Position numbers and translations under genes: made by a program
Shown: piece after piece, positions 49,171 through 58,129 of the stretch
Position numbering within the stretch: the first letter of the stretch is position 1
Layout of the letters: the number at the start of each line of letters is the position of its first letter
NCBI GenBank assembly: GCA_018607135.1
Contig: JABBCA010000098.1
Coordinates: 1 to 64,000 of the forward strand
Length of the DNA: 64,000 bases
DNA from: Opitutales bacterium
GTDB lineage: Bacteria; Verrucomicrobiota; Verrucomicrobiia; Opitutales; Coraliomargaritaceae
Reading direction: 5' to 3'
Notes under the pieces: generated by a model
What the model was told of the DNA's origin: nothing
Databases searched by the model: none
What the model saw: the letters and a program-made list of their open reading frames with translations, nothing else

Positions 49171-50106
49171 CTATGATAGTGTAACTTTGTGGATGATGTT
49201 TTTCGCGATCGCCTTGCAAGTGCCGATAAAGAGAAACTCTGAGAGATTACGTGGCACACTTGAGCTGTGTGAAATTGTCCAACGACGACGCAGTGGGCGT
49301 TTGGGTGTCTGAAAGGCGCGAAGCCGACCTCGTTGTATTTCTTCCTTGGCGATCCAGCTAGGGATGATTCCTGTTCCCATATTTAACGATACAAGCTGTT
49401 TGATCGCGTCTTCATTGTTTAATTCAATAAAAGGTTCGAGTGGGAGTCTGATTTCTCGATAGCGTGCATCGATTAAATTATATGTGTTTGAGCTAACCGC
49501 TGGAATAATCAGCTGTTGATTACCAAGTGAGTTGCGATCTAGTTTTGAAGCGATGGCCCAAGGGTGTGAGGGGTGCACAATATAAACCAGTTCATCTTCT
49601 CCAATCTGTGTTTGCACAATGTCGTTGTATTCACGCTGAATGGGTGCAATTGCGATATCAATGGACCGCTCGTTGAGGCGTTCAATGAGGTAATCCGTGT
49701 CGCCTACTTCTAATTTAAGCGAAATATGTGGGCAGCTTTCGCGGAACTCGCGAACGATTGCGGGTAATAAGTAACTGCAACCCGTATTCGTTAAGCCAAT
49801 ATGAAGCTGTTGCACTTGATTGTTGCCTTCGCCTGAAAAGCGATCGGTTGCGCTATCAAGTCGGTTTAAGATATCTAGAGCCTCGTTGAAAAAACGTTTT
49901 CCTATTTCGGTGGGACTTGCATTCGGGCCTTTGCGATTTAGCAATTTTGTGCCGAGTGAATCCTCCAGCGCCTTGATTCCATGGCTCAAGGCAGAGGGAG
50001 TGACAAAAAGGTGGCTGCTCGCCTTGCGCATACTTCCCTCTTTGATGGTAGTTACAAACATGCGAAGCTTCTTTGTGTCGATTATATCGTTCATTTCGAT
50101 ATACAT
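49171..50106 (-). CDS. LysR-type regulator of the cyanate locus
   Basis: A 311-residue LysR protein. The DNA-binding helix-turn-helix is at about residues 14-70 (LRMFVTTIKEGSMRKASSHL, FVTPSALSHGIKALED), and the effector domain starts near residue 100 (QLHIGLTNTGCSYLLPAIV), similar in length and layout to the LysR at 10979-11932. Start ATG 50106; ATG 50094 is equally possible. Divergent from the second NasS-like gene with a 119-base spacer that holds a TTGAA/TTCAA dyad and a TATAAT box. By position it should control cyanate uptake and breakdown, as CynR does in E. coli, but CynR-like effector use is not shown. Confidence 0.9.
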   Translation of the reverse strand: MYIEMNDIIDTKKLRMFVTTIKEGSMRKASSHLFVTPSALSHGIKALEDSLGTKLLNRKGPNASPTEIGKRFFNEALDILNRLDSATDRFSGEGNNQVQQLHIGLTNTGCSYLLPAIVREFRESCPHISLKLEVGDTDYLIERLNERSIDIAIAPIQREYNDIVQTQIGEDELVYIVHPSHPWAIASKLDRNSLGNQQLIIPAVSSNTYNLIDARYREIRLPLEPFIELNNEDAIKQLVSLNMGTGIIPSWIAKEEIQRGRLRAFQTPKRPLRRRWTISHSSSVPRNLSEFLFIGTCKAIAKNIIHKVTLS

Positions 50107-50142
50107 GCATGTTGAGTATAAATTATCAAACTATCTCGCGTG

Positions 50143-50157
50143 TTGAAATATATTCAA
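50143..50157. promoter_or_regulatory. TTGAA-N5-TTCAA dyad between the LysR gene and NasS-like gene
   Basis: TTGAAATATATTCAA is an inverted repeat with the T-N11-A spacing typical of LysR binding sites, 35 bases upstream of the TATAAT box. It is a candidate operator for the divergent LysR protein. Confidence 0.45.
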
Positions 50158-50192
50158 CTGATTGGTGAGTTTTTATCTCGCGCAAATTAGTC

Positions 50193-50198
50193 TATAAT
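50193..50198 (+). promoter_or_regulatory. Candidate sigma-70 -10 box for the cyanate operon
   Basis: A perfect TATAAT lies about 28 bases before the start codon at 50226, placing transcription start near 50205. No strong -35 is seen, consistent with a promoter needing activation by the LysR protein. Confidence 0.45.
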
Positions 50199-50225
50199 CA
50201 CTCTAGGTGGCACTTGGCATGCTAA

Positions 50226-51308
50226 ATGTCAATTATGTCAAATTTGTTGCAAAGTAATCCAGTTTACAGGCGTGCCCCTGCGCGATCGGTTAAATTGGGC
50301 TTTGTGCCGATGACGGATTGTGCGCCTTTAGTCGTGGCTAAAGAGCTTGGCTATTTTGAAGAGCAGGGGGTTGACGTGGAATTATCCCGTGAGCCGGGAT
50401 GGGCTACTATCAGAGAAAAGGTTTATCACGGAGAATTAGACGCAGCTCAAGCTCCTGGAAGTATGGTCTTTGAGTTATCTTGGGGCTATGGAGGTATGTA
50501 TCGTCAGTGTATTACTGCTTTTGTCACAGCGTTGAACGGTAATGCAATTACACTATCGAATGAGCTGTGGGAGCTGGGTGTTCGAGATGGGTATACATTG
50601 CGCAATGTAATTAAAAAGAATCCATCGCGCCGCTTCACCTTTGCTGGGGTGCTCAAGTATTCTTCACAGAATTATCTAATGCGACATTGGTTGATGTCAC
50701 ATGATATCGATCCCGACCATGATGTTGACATGGTCATTGTCGCGCCGCCTCAAGTGCATGACTGTTTAAAGCATGGTTACTTAGATGGTTATTGTGTGGC
50801 TGAGCCGTGGAGCTCTATCGGTCTATTGCAAGGGATCGGCTGGTGCGCCGCACTTACTTCAGATTTTTCACCAATGCATTTAGAAAAGGTATTTATGGTG
50901 ACTCAGGATTTTCATGACGAAGATCCCGAGCGTCATTATGCATTACTGCGTGCGCTTGAACAGGCATCGCGCTACTGCGATGATCCCGAGAATCGCGTTG
51001 ATCTGTGCGAGATGCTTTCGAAAGATCAGTATGTTGGGGTTTTACCGAAGGTTATTCATAATGCACTGGTAGGGCCTTTTGTAATGGGCAACGGACGCGA
51101 GGTTTCCGCTGGTAATGCCATCGTCTTTCACCGTGACGAAGCAAATCGACCTACTGAAAAAAAGGCACGGTGGGTGTTGGATGAAATCGGCCTGCATCAA
51201 CTGCAGCCTGCGGCGACCGAATTCTCAATCGAAGGGATCAGTAAGTGCTTTCGTGAAGATATTTATGAAGACGTAATTAGCAAAACTGCACTGACTTACT
51301 GTAATTAA
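50226..51308 (+). CDS. Cytosolic NrtA/NasS-like binding protein, cyanate locus
   Basis: A 360-residue NrtA-family protein without signal peptide or Tat motif, clearly paralogous to 12015-13073: VKLGFVPMTDCAPLVVAKEL, then [47 protein letters not shown] and YCVAEPWSS. The same order of LysR gene, cytosolic binding protein and exported binding protein is found at both loci. It may sense the transported ligand (cyanate or nitrate) inside the cell and signal to the LysR protein; NasS/NasT is the nearest known precedent, but no NasT is seen. Start at ATG 50226; ATG 50235 is close by. Confidence 0.78.
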   Translation: MSIMSNLLQSNPVYRRAPARSVKLGFVPMTDCAPLVVAKELGYFEEQGVDVELSREPGWATIREKVYHGELDAAQAPGSMVFELSWGYGGMYRQCITAFVTALNGNAITLSNELWELGVRDGYTLRNVIKKNPSRRFTFAGVLKYSSQNYLMRHWLMSHDIDPDHDVDMVIVAPPQVHDCLKHGYLDGYCVAEPWSSIGLLQGIGWCAALTSDFSPMHLEKVFMVTQDFHDEDPERHYALLRALEQASRYCDDPENRVDLCEMLSKDQYVGVLPKVIHNALVGPFVMGNGREVSAGNAIVFHRDEANRPTEKKARWVLDEIGLHQLQPAATEFSIEGISKCFREDIYEDVISKTALTYCN

Positions 51309-51340
51309 CTTTCCGCTAATCATCACAAAATAACGAAGCT

Positions 51341-52822
51341 ATGAAGAAAAATAAAACAATGAATGATCCTTACGATCCAAACAAACCATTGGCCAATGGC
51401 CACACCCATACGGGTGCCCCGCTTGACGAAGCGGGCAGTGAGTTTGTTCAAAATACCGCGACCGAATTTCGTCAGGTTGCTGCGTCGAGTGCGAAACCAT
51501 GTAACCACAAAGGGGCTTGCGATTGCCAATCGCAAAGCACTGCACCAGTTGTCGATGGTCATGAGAGCATGGTTGAAAATTTGGTTGAAGAGGCAGTCGT
51601 GCGGTCTGTGTTTCCAAACGACATACAGCGCAGAGAGTTCATACGTCGGGTAGGTAAGGGAGCTGCTGCCGCCTTGGTAGCCTCATTCATACCTATGGGC
51701 GACATGAAAGCTTGGGCAGCTGACCCAGTTAAAAAAGGTGACCTCGAAAAGACGGACCTCAGTATCGGCTTTATTCCGATCACCTGTGCGACACCCATTA
51801 TTATGGCAGAGCCTATGGGTTTCTATGCTAAGCATGGACTGAATGCCAAGGTGCGTCGCGCCTCTGGTTGGGCAATGGTTCGCGATTGGGGTATTAACAA
51901 AGAGGTCGACGCTGCGCACATGCTCAGCCCAATGCCACTTTCCATTTCTATGGGAGCAGGTTCGCCACAGGTGCCTTACCTAATGCCAGCCATTGAAAAC
52001 ATCAATGGTCAGGCGATTACTATCGCGAACAAGTATAAGGATACAGTTAAGGGGCCTCAGGATATGAAAGGTTTCCGTTTCTGTGTGCCGTTTGAATATT
52101 CGATGCACAATTATTTACTTCGCTACTATCTTGCAGAAGGTGGAGTCGATCCAGATAAAGATGTTGAAATCCGCGTGGTTCCACCGCCAGAGATGGTGGC
52201 TAACTTGAAAGCTGGAAATGTGGATGCGTATCTCGCGCCAGATCCCTTCAATCAACGTGCCGTGTATGAAAAATGTGGCTACCTCTTCAAGCTGACTAAA
52301 GAGCTCTGGCAAGGTCACCCATGTTGCGCGTTTGCGATCTCCCAAGAGTTTGCGACTACAAATCCAAACACTTACAAGGCCTTGTTTAAGTCGATTGTGG
52401 ATGCTACTTACTATTCTTCTGAGGCTGCCAATCGTAAGGAGATTGCAAAAGCCATTGCTCCGAAGAATTACTTGAATCAGCCAGTAACTGTTATTGAGCA
52501 AGTTTTGACAGGTAAGTATCTGGATGGCTTGGGTGGTCTTCAAAATGTGCCTGACCGTATTGATTTTGATCCGATGCCTTGGCAATCAATGGGCAAGTGG
52601 ATCCTCTCTCAAATGGTGCGCTGGGGACAGATTGGACCTGAAGTGGACTTCGATGCAATTGCGAAGAAGGTCTACTTAGAAGCAGAATGTAGTGATATGA
52701 TCACCGAGTTGGGTTATACACGCAAGAAGGCTAATTACGACGAGTTCTCAGTTATGGGTAAACCGTTTACGCCGAACGATCCACTAGGGTATGCGAAGAG
52801 CTTCGCTATCTCACGTGTTTAA
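51341..52822 (+). CDS. Tat-exported NrtA/CynA-like ABC binding protein
   Basis: A 493-residue binding protein. A ~95-residue N-terminal extension (with CNHKGACDC at 54-62 and HTHTG) precedes a twin-arginine signal, QRREFIRRVGKGAAAALVAS (Arg97, Arg98), so export is via Tat, with cofactor or prefolding implied. The mature domain shows LSIGFIPITCATPIIMAEPM, ASGWAMVRDWGINKEVDAAHM (about 175-195, in two parts), and YLAPDPFNQRAV. The operon contains cyanase, so cyanate is the likely ligand; nitrate is possible because of family overlap. A tatA gene closes the same operon. Why the extension sits before the signal peptide is not clear. Confidence 0.83.
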   Translation: MKKNKTMNDPYDPNKPLANGHTHTGAPLDEAGSEFVQNTATEFRQVAASSAKPCNHKGACDCQSQSTAPVVDGHESMVENLVEEAVVRSVFPNDIQRREFIRRVGKGAAAALVASFIPMGDMKAWAADPVKKGDLEKTDLSIGFIPITCATPIIMAEPMGFYAKHGLNAKVRRASGWAMVRDWGINKEVDAAHMLSPMPLSISMGAGSPQVPYLMPAIENINGQAITIANKYKDTVKGPQDMKGFRFCVPFEYSMHNYLLRYYLAEGGVDPDKDVEIRVVPPPEMVANLKAGNVDAYLAPDPFNQRAVYEKCGYLFKLTKELWQGHPCCAFAISQEFATTNPNTYKALFKSIVDATYYSSEAANRKEIAKAIAPKNYLNQPVTVIEQVLTGKYLDGLGGLQNVPDRIDFDPMPWQSMGKWILSQMVRWGQIGPEVDFDAIAKKVYLEAECSDMITELGYTRKKANYDEFSVMGKPFTPNDPLGYAKSFAISRV

Positions 52823-52858
52823 TTAGGTCAATGACTCAACCGACTCATCTTGAATATT

Positions 52859-53761
52859 ATGGCGCTTAATCAATTCAACTTAAAATTAGGTAAATACGCA
52901 CCTTATTTATTATCAATTATCATTCTAGGGGTCTTACTGCTGATCTGGTCAGGGATGACTGGGATTCCAAAGTTCGATCCTTCTGGTCTCAGTGAAGATG
53001 ACCTGATGATGCAAGAAATGAATGGCGACATTATTCGAGATGAGTCGGGAGAGTATATTAACAACCCCGATAAACTAAGTGCGATTCCAGGCCCCGGAAG
53101 GGTTTACGATAAAGCAGTTACGGAGCTATCTGCGCCGTTCGAAAAGATGGGGACGAACGATCACGGAATTGGGTGGCTTGTAGTGTATACCTTAAAGCGA
53201 TTTCTAGTAGGATTTCTTTTGGCTACGGTCGTTGCTGTTTTTCTGGGCATGCTGATTGGTATGTCCAAAACGTTGCTAATGGCATTGAATCCTTTTATAC
53301 AAGTGCTCAAACCTGTCTCTCCCTTGGCGTGGATGCCCTTATTGCTCTATTCAGTCAAGGATCCATATATTACCTCAGTTCTAGTCGTATTCATGGCCTC
53401 ACTCTGGCCGACAATGGCCAATACTGCATTTGGCGTCTCGAATATTAAAAAGGATTACATACGCGTCTCCGAAATGGTTGAGATGAGTTGGTTTCGTAGA
53501 TTTTATTCTGTTGTGCTACCAGCCTCTGCACCTGCCATTTTCGCGGGATTAAGAATTTCTTTCGGCAGTGCGTTGGTTGCCGTGGTTCCCGCAGAGATGC
53601 TCCTGGGTGAATTAGGCGTCGGTTATCTTAGCTGGATCGAATGGAACAATCTGGATATCGCGGGCGTGATCTTTGCTATTATTGTAGTCGGAGTGGTCGG
53701 CTTCTTACTGGACTACGGCTTGTCGAAACTTGCTCAGCGATTCACCTACGTCGAAGCCTAG
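52859..53761 (+). CDS. ABC transporter permease, cyanate locus (CynB/NrtB-like)
   Basis: From the ATG at 52859 the protein has 300 residues; a TTG three codons upstream is the alternative. One N-terminal membrane helix (YLLSIIILGVLLLIW) is followed by a ~65-residue polar insert (35-100), then a permease core with helices and the EAA-like loop VSEMVEMSWFRRFYSVVLPA. The insert occupies the same position as the long coiled-coil insertion of the nitrate permease at 14564-16192. The core motif KPVSPLAWMPLLL is typical of the NrtB/SsuC group. The gene is 37 bases after the binding-protein gene. Confidence 0.87.
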   Translation: MALNQFNLKLGKYAPYLLSIIILGVLLLIWSGMTGIPKFDPSGLSEDDLMMQEMNGDIIRDESGEYINNPDKLSAIPGPGRVYDKAVTELSAPFEKMGTNDHGIGWLVVYTLKRFLVGFLLATVVAVFLGMLIGMSKTLLMALNPFIQVLKPVSPLAWMPLLLYSVKDPYITSVLVVFMASLWPTMANTAFGVSNIKKDYIRVSEMVEMSWFRRFYSVVLPASAPAIFAGLRISFGSALVAVVPAEMLLGELGVGYLSWIEWNNLDIAGVIFAIIVVGVVGFLLDYGLSKLAQRFTYVEA

Positions 53762-53800
53762 ACCTGTATCGTCGCTTTTGAAAATCACAAATTATATACT

Positions 53801-54640
53801 ATGTCATATTTAGCTGTAGATCACGTTACTAAAATTTATCCATCATTAGAACCGGATGCGAAAAAAGGCGATGAATTCGTCGTTTTTGATGAAATCAATT
53901 TCACTATAGAAAAAGGGGAATTTGTTTCCATGATTGGGCACTCTGGGTGCGGTAAGAGCACCTTGCTGAACATAATGGCGGGCTTTGACCAAGCGACCAA
54001 AGGCGGTATCATTCTCGATGGTAGGGAAACCTCAAAACCAGGACTCGATCGTATGGTGGTGTTTCAGAATTTTGCGCTCATGCCTTGGAAGACTGCCTAT
54101 GAGAATGTTGCGCTTGCGGTGCGGCAAAGTCACAAAGAGTGGAGTAAGGCTGAAGTCAAAGAGTGGACGATGAAGTATCTTCAGATGATGAATCTGGAGT
54201 CAGCTGCGAACCGTCGTCCCTCCATGTTGTCCGGCGGTATGCGCCAACGCGTGGGTCTTGCGCGTGCGTTTGCCGCTGAACCTAAAATCCTGCTATTGGA
54301 CGAGCCGTTCGCGCAGATCGATGCGCTGACTCGTGGCTCTATTCAAGAAGAATTGTTACGTATGTGGGAGGCGACAAAGAGCACGGTGTTTATGGTAACC
54401 CACGATGTGGATGAAGCGATTCTTCTTTCCAATCGAATCGCCATGATGAGCAGTGGCCCACACGCCAAACTGGCTGAAATGGTTAACATTGATATTCCTA
54501 GGCCACGTGTGCGTTCTGAATTGATTGACGATCCTAAGTATATGCAGATCCGAAATCATATTATTAAGTTTCTCGTCAGCGGAGAAACAGGAGTGGGGGA
54601 TAAAGCATCCAATAATGTTGCTGAACTTAAAGCCGTTTAA
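53801..54640 (+). CDS. ABC transporter ATPase, cyanate locus (CynD-like)
   Basis: A 279-residue ABC ATPase with intact motifs: Walker [21 protein letters not shown], signature [14 protein letters not shown], Walker B LLLDEPFAQIDAL and the H-loop VTHDVDEA. This locus has one ATPase gene, so the motor is a homodimer, unlike the two-ATPase nitrate operon. The next gene, cyanase, starts 41 bases after its stop. Confidence 0.9.
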   Translation: MSYLAVDHVTKIYPSLEPDAKKGDEFVVFDEINFTIEKGEFVSMIGHSGCGKSTLLNIMAGFDQATKGGIILDGRETSKPGLDRMVVFQNFALMPWKTAYENVALAVRQSHKEWSKAEVKEWTMKYLQMMNLESAANRRPSMLSGGMRQRVGLARAFAAEPKILLLDEPFAQIDALTRGSIQEELLRMWEATKSTVFMVTHDVDEAILLSNRIAMMSSGPHAKLAEMVNIDIPRPRVRSELIDDPKYMQIRNHIIKFLVSGETGVGDKASNNVAELKAV

Positions 54641-54680
54641 TTTTTTCAATCCAAATAAAACAGATATAAATAGATACATT

Positions 54681-55124
54681 ATGAATAAAATAGAAATGAC
54701 CGAAGCTATCGTTGCCGCTAAAATTGCCAAAGGAGTCACTTGGTTGGAGATCGCTGAATCAATTGGCCTATCTGACGTTTTTACGACTTCTGTTGCCCTC
54801 GGGCAAAACAGTCTAGTGCCCGAAGATGCGGCCAAGATGGCTGCTTTTCTGGGGCTTGCTCCTGAGGTGGAGGCTCAATTGTCCGTTTGTCCAATGAAAG
54901 CGACAGACACGGATTTGGTTGCGAAAGACCCTTTAATCTATCGTTTCTATGAAATCGCGTATGTCTACGGTGGAGCGATGAAAGAAGTCATCCATGAGAA
55001 ATTTGGCGATGGTATCATGAGTGCGATCGATTTCACTGTGGATATTGAGAAAGAGGAAGATCCAAAAGGGGACCGCGTGGTGGTGACAATGAATGGTAAA
55101 TTTCTGCCCTATAAAAAATGGTAG
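54681..55124 (+). CDS. cynS: Cyanate hydratase (cyanase) CynS
   Basis: CynS turns cyanate and bicarbonate into ammonia and carbon dioxide (through carbamate). The ATG at 54681 gives 147 residues, the normal size; earlier in-frame starts lie inside the ATPase gene. The catalytic residues fall in their usual surroundings: Arg88 and Glu91 in IYRFYEIA, and Ser114 in GIMSAID. The ending KFLPYKKW is also typical. The enzyme is a cytosolic decamer in characterised species. With the ABC transporter upstream it defines the locus as cyanate scavenging for nitrogen and detoxification. Confidence 0.95.
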   Translation: MNKIEMTEAIVAAKIAKGVTWLEIAESIGLSDVFTTSVALGQNSLVPEDAAKMAAFLGLAPEVEAQLSVCPMKATDTDLVAKDPLIYRFYEIAYVYGGAMKEVIHEKFGDGIMSAIDFTVDIEKEEDPKGDRVVVTMNGKFLPYKKW

Positions 55125-55168
55125 GGCTCTTTCAGTCTTAGAACTCTGCGCATTCGACTTTGAATCAT

Positions 55169-55648
55169 ATGGTAATTGAAGCCCAAGTCCGTCCTCCGCT
55201 GCCGCCTTTTAATGCGGAAACCGCTGCACAAAAAGTGAGAATGGCGGAGGATGGTTGGAATGGGCGCAACCCCGAAAAGGTGGCATTGGCCTATACGCCT
55301 AACAGTGTGTGGCGCAATCGCTCTGCATTCCTTAAAGGGCGCCCTGCAATCATTGAGTTTCTAACTGAGAAATGGGCAACTGAGTTAGAGTATCGTTTAA
55401 TTAAAGAGCTCTGGGCATATGAGCAAAACCGCATTGCTGTGCGCTTTGCGTATGAGTGGCACAATCTGTCGGGTCAATGGTTTCGATCCTATGGGAATGA
55501 GAACTGGGAATTCGATGAAAATGGGCTTATGGCACGCCGTGTCGCGAGCATCAATGATTTGGCGATAGACGAGTCTGATCGCTTATTTTATTGGCCACTC
55601 GGGCGTCGTCCGGATGATCACTCCTGTCTCTCGGATCTAGACCTCTAA
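55169..55648 (+). CDS. NTF2-like protein, DUF1348 family
   Basis: From the ATG at 55169 ([14 protein letters not shown]) the protein has 159 residues of the NTF2/SnoaL fold. Family segments include [56 protein letters not shown] and [14 protein letters not shown]1348 proteins are of unknown activity and occur beside various nitrogen and sulfur operons. It follows cynS by 44 bases and is followed by tatA 25 bases later, so it belongs to the cyanate operon; a role in handling cyanate or its products is inferred from that only. Confidence 0.8.
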   Translation: MVIEAQVRPPLPPFNAETAAQKVRMAEDGWNGRNPEKVALAYTPNSVWRNRSAFLKGRPAIIEFLTEKWATELEYRLIKELWAYEQNRIAVRFAYEWHNLSGQWFRSYGNENWEFDENGLMARRVASINDLAIDESDRLFYWPLGRRPDDHSCLSDLDL

Positions 55649-55673
55649 CCTGTAAACAACTAGAAATGATAAA

Positions 55674-55862
55674 ATGACTTATTCTTACGCGTTCATTCAG
55701 AACATTTCGATGACTGAAATCATAGTCTTACTGGCGATTATCGCGCTCTTTTTTGGTGCGAAGCGATTGCCAGCTTTAGTCCGCTCAGTGGGGGTGTCTA
55801 TTGGTGAGTTTAAGCGCGGAATGGCAGCGGATGCGGACTCATCGATTGATCGAGAACCTTAA
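55674..55862 (+). CDS. tatA: Sec-independent translocase subunit TatA
   Basis: A 62-residue protein with the TatA layout: N-terminal hydrophobic helix (TEIIVLLAIIALFFGAKRLP, with the FG-x-x-R/K-L-P hinge), then an amphipathic helix (ALVRSVGVSIGEFKRGM) and a short polar tail. TatA forms the export pore for folded Tat substrates. It lies at the end of the cyanate operon, which itself encodes a Tat substrate (51341-52822). The N-terminus is a little longer than usual (about 12 residues before the helix), so MTEII is a possible alternative start. Confidence 0.88.
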   Translation: MTYSYAFIQNISMTEIIVLLAIIALFFGAKRLPALVRSVGVSIGEFKRGMAADADSSIDREP

Positions 55863-55891
55863 GCAGTGTTGATGGCTCGATTCGACGTGAT

Positions 55892-57580
55892 TTATTCGTC
55901 TCCTTCGAGTTCGGCGAAGCGCATGACTTCTTCGAAGGTGGTCGTGCCGTTTTTGATGTGTTCCCAGCCGCTTTGTTGGAGGGAGCGCATGCCTTGCTGA
56001 ATCGCGGTTTGGCGAATGAGGCGGGCGGAGTCGCGTTTCACGATGTGCTCGTGGATTTCTTCGGTGACTCGTAAAATTTCAAAGATAGCAACACGTCCGC
56101 GGAAGCCGAGCTTGCGGCAACGTTCACAGCCGACTGCTACTTTGGCGAGGTGGCCGAATTGGGCTTCGCTTTGATCGATGCGCATCGCGGTTAAGCAACT
56201 CGCTACGTGTGTTGGATCGTAATTACCAGGTTGCGCACAGTTTGGGCAGAGGCGACGCACCAGTCGTTGCGCGATGATCATCTCTACCGATGAAGCGATC
56301 AGGAATGGCTCGATGTCCATATCCACCAGACGTGTGAGTGCGCCGGGCGCGTCGTTGGTGTGCAGAGTGCTGAGCACGAGGTGACCGGTGAGCGAGGCAC
56401 GGATCGCGATGTCGGCGGTTTCGCGGTCGCGAATTTCCCCGACCATGATCACGTCGGGGTCTTGGCGAAGCACGGCGCGAAGCGAAGTGGCAAAAGTGAG
56501 GCCGATGTCGGAGTGCACTTGTGTCTGATTTACACCTGGGACCTCATACTCGACGGGGTCTTCTACGGTGATGATGCGGCGTTCGGGCTTGTTGATGAGG
56601 CGGATGAACGCCGTCAACGAAGTGGATTTGCCGGAACCGGTAGGACCAGTCACTAGAATGATGCCGTGTGGTGAGGCAAGGTGGCGTTCGACGTGTTTCT
56701 CCTCGTCGGGTGCGAGACCGAGTTCACGCATGGAAAGTGGCTTCGACTTTTGATTGAGGAGACGCAGGCTGACGCTTTCCCCATACATGGTCGGGAAAGT
56801 GGAAATACGAATGTCGAGCTCGTTGCCACCAGCTCCGAAGGTGATACGGCCATCCTGAGGGCGACGCTTCTCGGAAATGTTGAGCTTCGCCATGATCTTT
56901 AGGCGGGAGATGATTGCGCCTTGGAATTTGATCAAATTGTCGGGCACACGCACGGCGACCAGTTCGCCATCGATGCGGTAGCGTATCTGCAGGGTGTCGC
57001 GGTGCGGCTCAAAGTGAATATCCGTTGCGCGGTCGGTGACGGCTTTGTGGACCACTTCGTTGACGAAGCGAATGACTGCTGCGTCCTCATCTTCGGCTTC
57101 TGCCTCTTCGGCTTCGTCGTTGACGATGTCGGATTCATCTAGGCTGCCAGAACCGACACCAAAACGTTGCGTGATAGTATTGGTCACTTGCTCGGGGTTA
57201 CCGAGGTGCCATTCAGGTTTGCGGCCACTGACTGCATAAATCCAGCGATCCATCTTACTGTCGGGGGGCCAGAGGGTGACGAGTGGTATTGGCGAATCTT
57301 CATCGATGACCTCGTCTTCGTCACTGTCAGAGGGTTTGCGCACAGGCACGCACTGATATTCGTGTATCAAGCGAAGCGGTAGGGTGCTCGTTGGGTTCTC
57401 GACGAGTTCAATCTCATCGAGAACGGGTAGGCCAGCGGTTTCGGCAACTGCTTTAACCAGTTCGCGGGTTGGTAAATTACGTAGTAGGGCAATCTGTAAA
57501 ATTCGCTCGGAACGGGGGAGTGCTTCGATTTCTTGGCGTTGCTCGTCACTGAGATCGCTGTAAATACTGTTGAGGTTCAT
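55892..57580 (-). CDS. Type II secretion / type IV pilus assembly ATPase (GspE/PilB family)
   Basis: A 562-residue hexameric ATPase powering pseudopilus or pilus assembly at the inner membrane. N-terminal domain about 1-150; ATPase with [20 protein letters not shown] (184-203), Walker A GPTGSGKS (312-319), Asp box [14 protein letters not shown], Walker [13 protein letters not shown] and His box [11 protein letters not shown] zinc site is formed by Cys445/Cys448 and Cys485/Cys488. An acidic low-complexity stretch ([19 protein letters not shown]) lies in the N-terminal region. No other secretion genes are adjacent. GspE or PilB cannot be told apart from this sequence. Confidence 0.92.
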   Translation of the reverse strand: MNLNSIYSDLSDEQRQEIEALPRSERILQIALLRNLPTRELVKAVAETAGLPVLDEIELVENPTSTLPLRLIHEYQCVPVRKPSDSDEDEVIDEDSPIPLVTLWPPDSKMDRWIYAVSGRKPEWHLGNPEQVTNTITQRFGVGSGSLDESDIVNDEAEEAEAEDEDAAVIRFVNEVVHKAVTDRATDIHFEPHRDTLQIRYRIDGELVAVRVPDNLIKFQGAIISRLKIMAKLNISEKRRPQDGRITFGAGGNELDIRISTFPTMYGESVSLRLLNQKSKPLSMRELGLAPDEEKHVERHLASPHGIILVTGPTGSGKSTSLTAFIRLINKPERRIITVEDPVEYEVPGVNQTQVHSDIGLTFATSLRAVLRQDPDVIMVGEIRDRETADIAIRASLTGHLVLSTLHTNDAPGALTRLVDMDIEPFLIASSVEMIIAQRLVRRLCPNCAQPGNYDPTHVASCLTAMRIDQSEAQFGHLAKVAVGCERCRKLGFRGRVAIFEILRVTEEIHEHIVKRDSARLIRQTAIQQGMRSLQQSGWEHIKNGTTTFEEVMRFAELEGDE

Positions 57581-57680
57581 TGGTTCTGAAAAGCTGAAAT
57601 GGCTGAAATGGGCAAAGGGGTAAGGTTATCAGTGCGCAATTTGTTTCAAGTGTTCCGCACTATCAATGGCGTATCGGTAT

Positions 57681-58082
57681 CTAGCAACCTTCTTCCTCAT
57701 CTTCCCAGTAGTCGTCGCCGTAGTTAAAAAAGAGCTCTTCGCCGGGCTGAATGGTGCGCAGGGCTTCAATTCGGGCGGTTTTCCAGCGAGTGGAGGTGAC
57801 AAGGAAGGCGTTGGGCTCGTCGCTGTGATTGATGTAGCGTGTATAATTGGCCAGTGGCCCTTCGCCGACGATAATATGCTTGCTAGAGACCCACATCACA
57901 TAGGGTGAAAAAGGGCGGTCGGGGTTATTGAACTCTTTTTCGTCAATGATGTAGCCCGTGTAATAGCCGATGGTGTCGTCTACTTCGATCCGCTGCTTGG
58001 CGAACAGGCCATTGCCTGCGTCTTCAATGGTGGAAGGTCTGATCTCAAAGTCGTCCTCGGTCCAGGTCTTTGGCTTTGGCAT
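57681..58082 (-). CDS. SET-domain protein (putative protein lysine methyltransferase)
   Basis: A 133-residue protein that is almost only a SET domain. SAM-binding and substrate motifs are seen: IEDAGNGLFAKQRIEVDDTI, YTRYINHSDEPNAFL (the NHS-x-x-PN box) and GEELFFNYGDDYW with the catalytic-site Tyr. It lacks pre-SET and post-SET cysteines, although the C-terminus carries a single Cys in EDEEEGC. Bacterial SET proteins methylate lysines in host or own proteins; the target here is unknown. It lies between gspE and mutY on the same strand. Confidence 0.85.
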   Translation of the reverse strand: MPKPKTWTEDDFEIRPSTIEDAGNGLFAKQRIEVDDTIGYYTGYIIDEKEFNNPDRPFSPYVMWVSSKHIIVGEGPLANYTRYINHSDEPNAFLVTSTRWKTARIEALRTIQPGEELFFNYGDDYWEDEEEGC

Positions 58083-58129
58083 AGTTGGTTGCGTTCAATG
58101 ATGTGGTGGGTGGTTTCTTAAAATACTGG

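Noticed and set aside
50208-50223. Sigma-54-like -24/-12 element (TGGCACTTGGCATGCT) before the second NasS-like gene
   Set aside because: The GG-N10-GC spacing fits, but a start site 12 bases downstream would fall after the start codon. The perfect TATAAT at 50193 gives a sensible leader.
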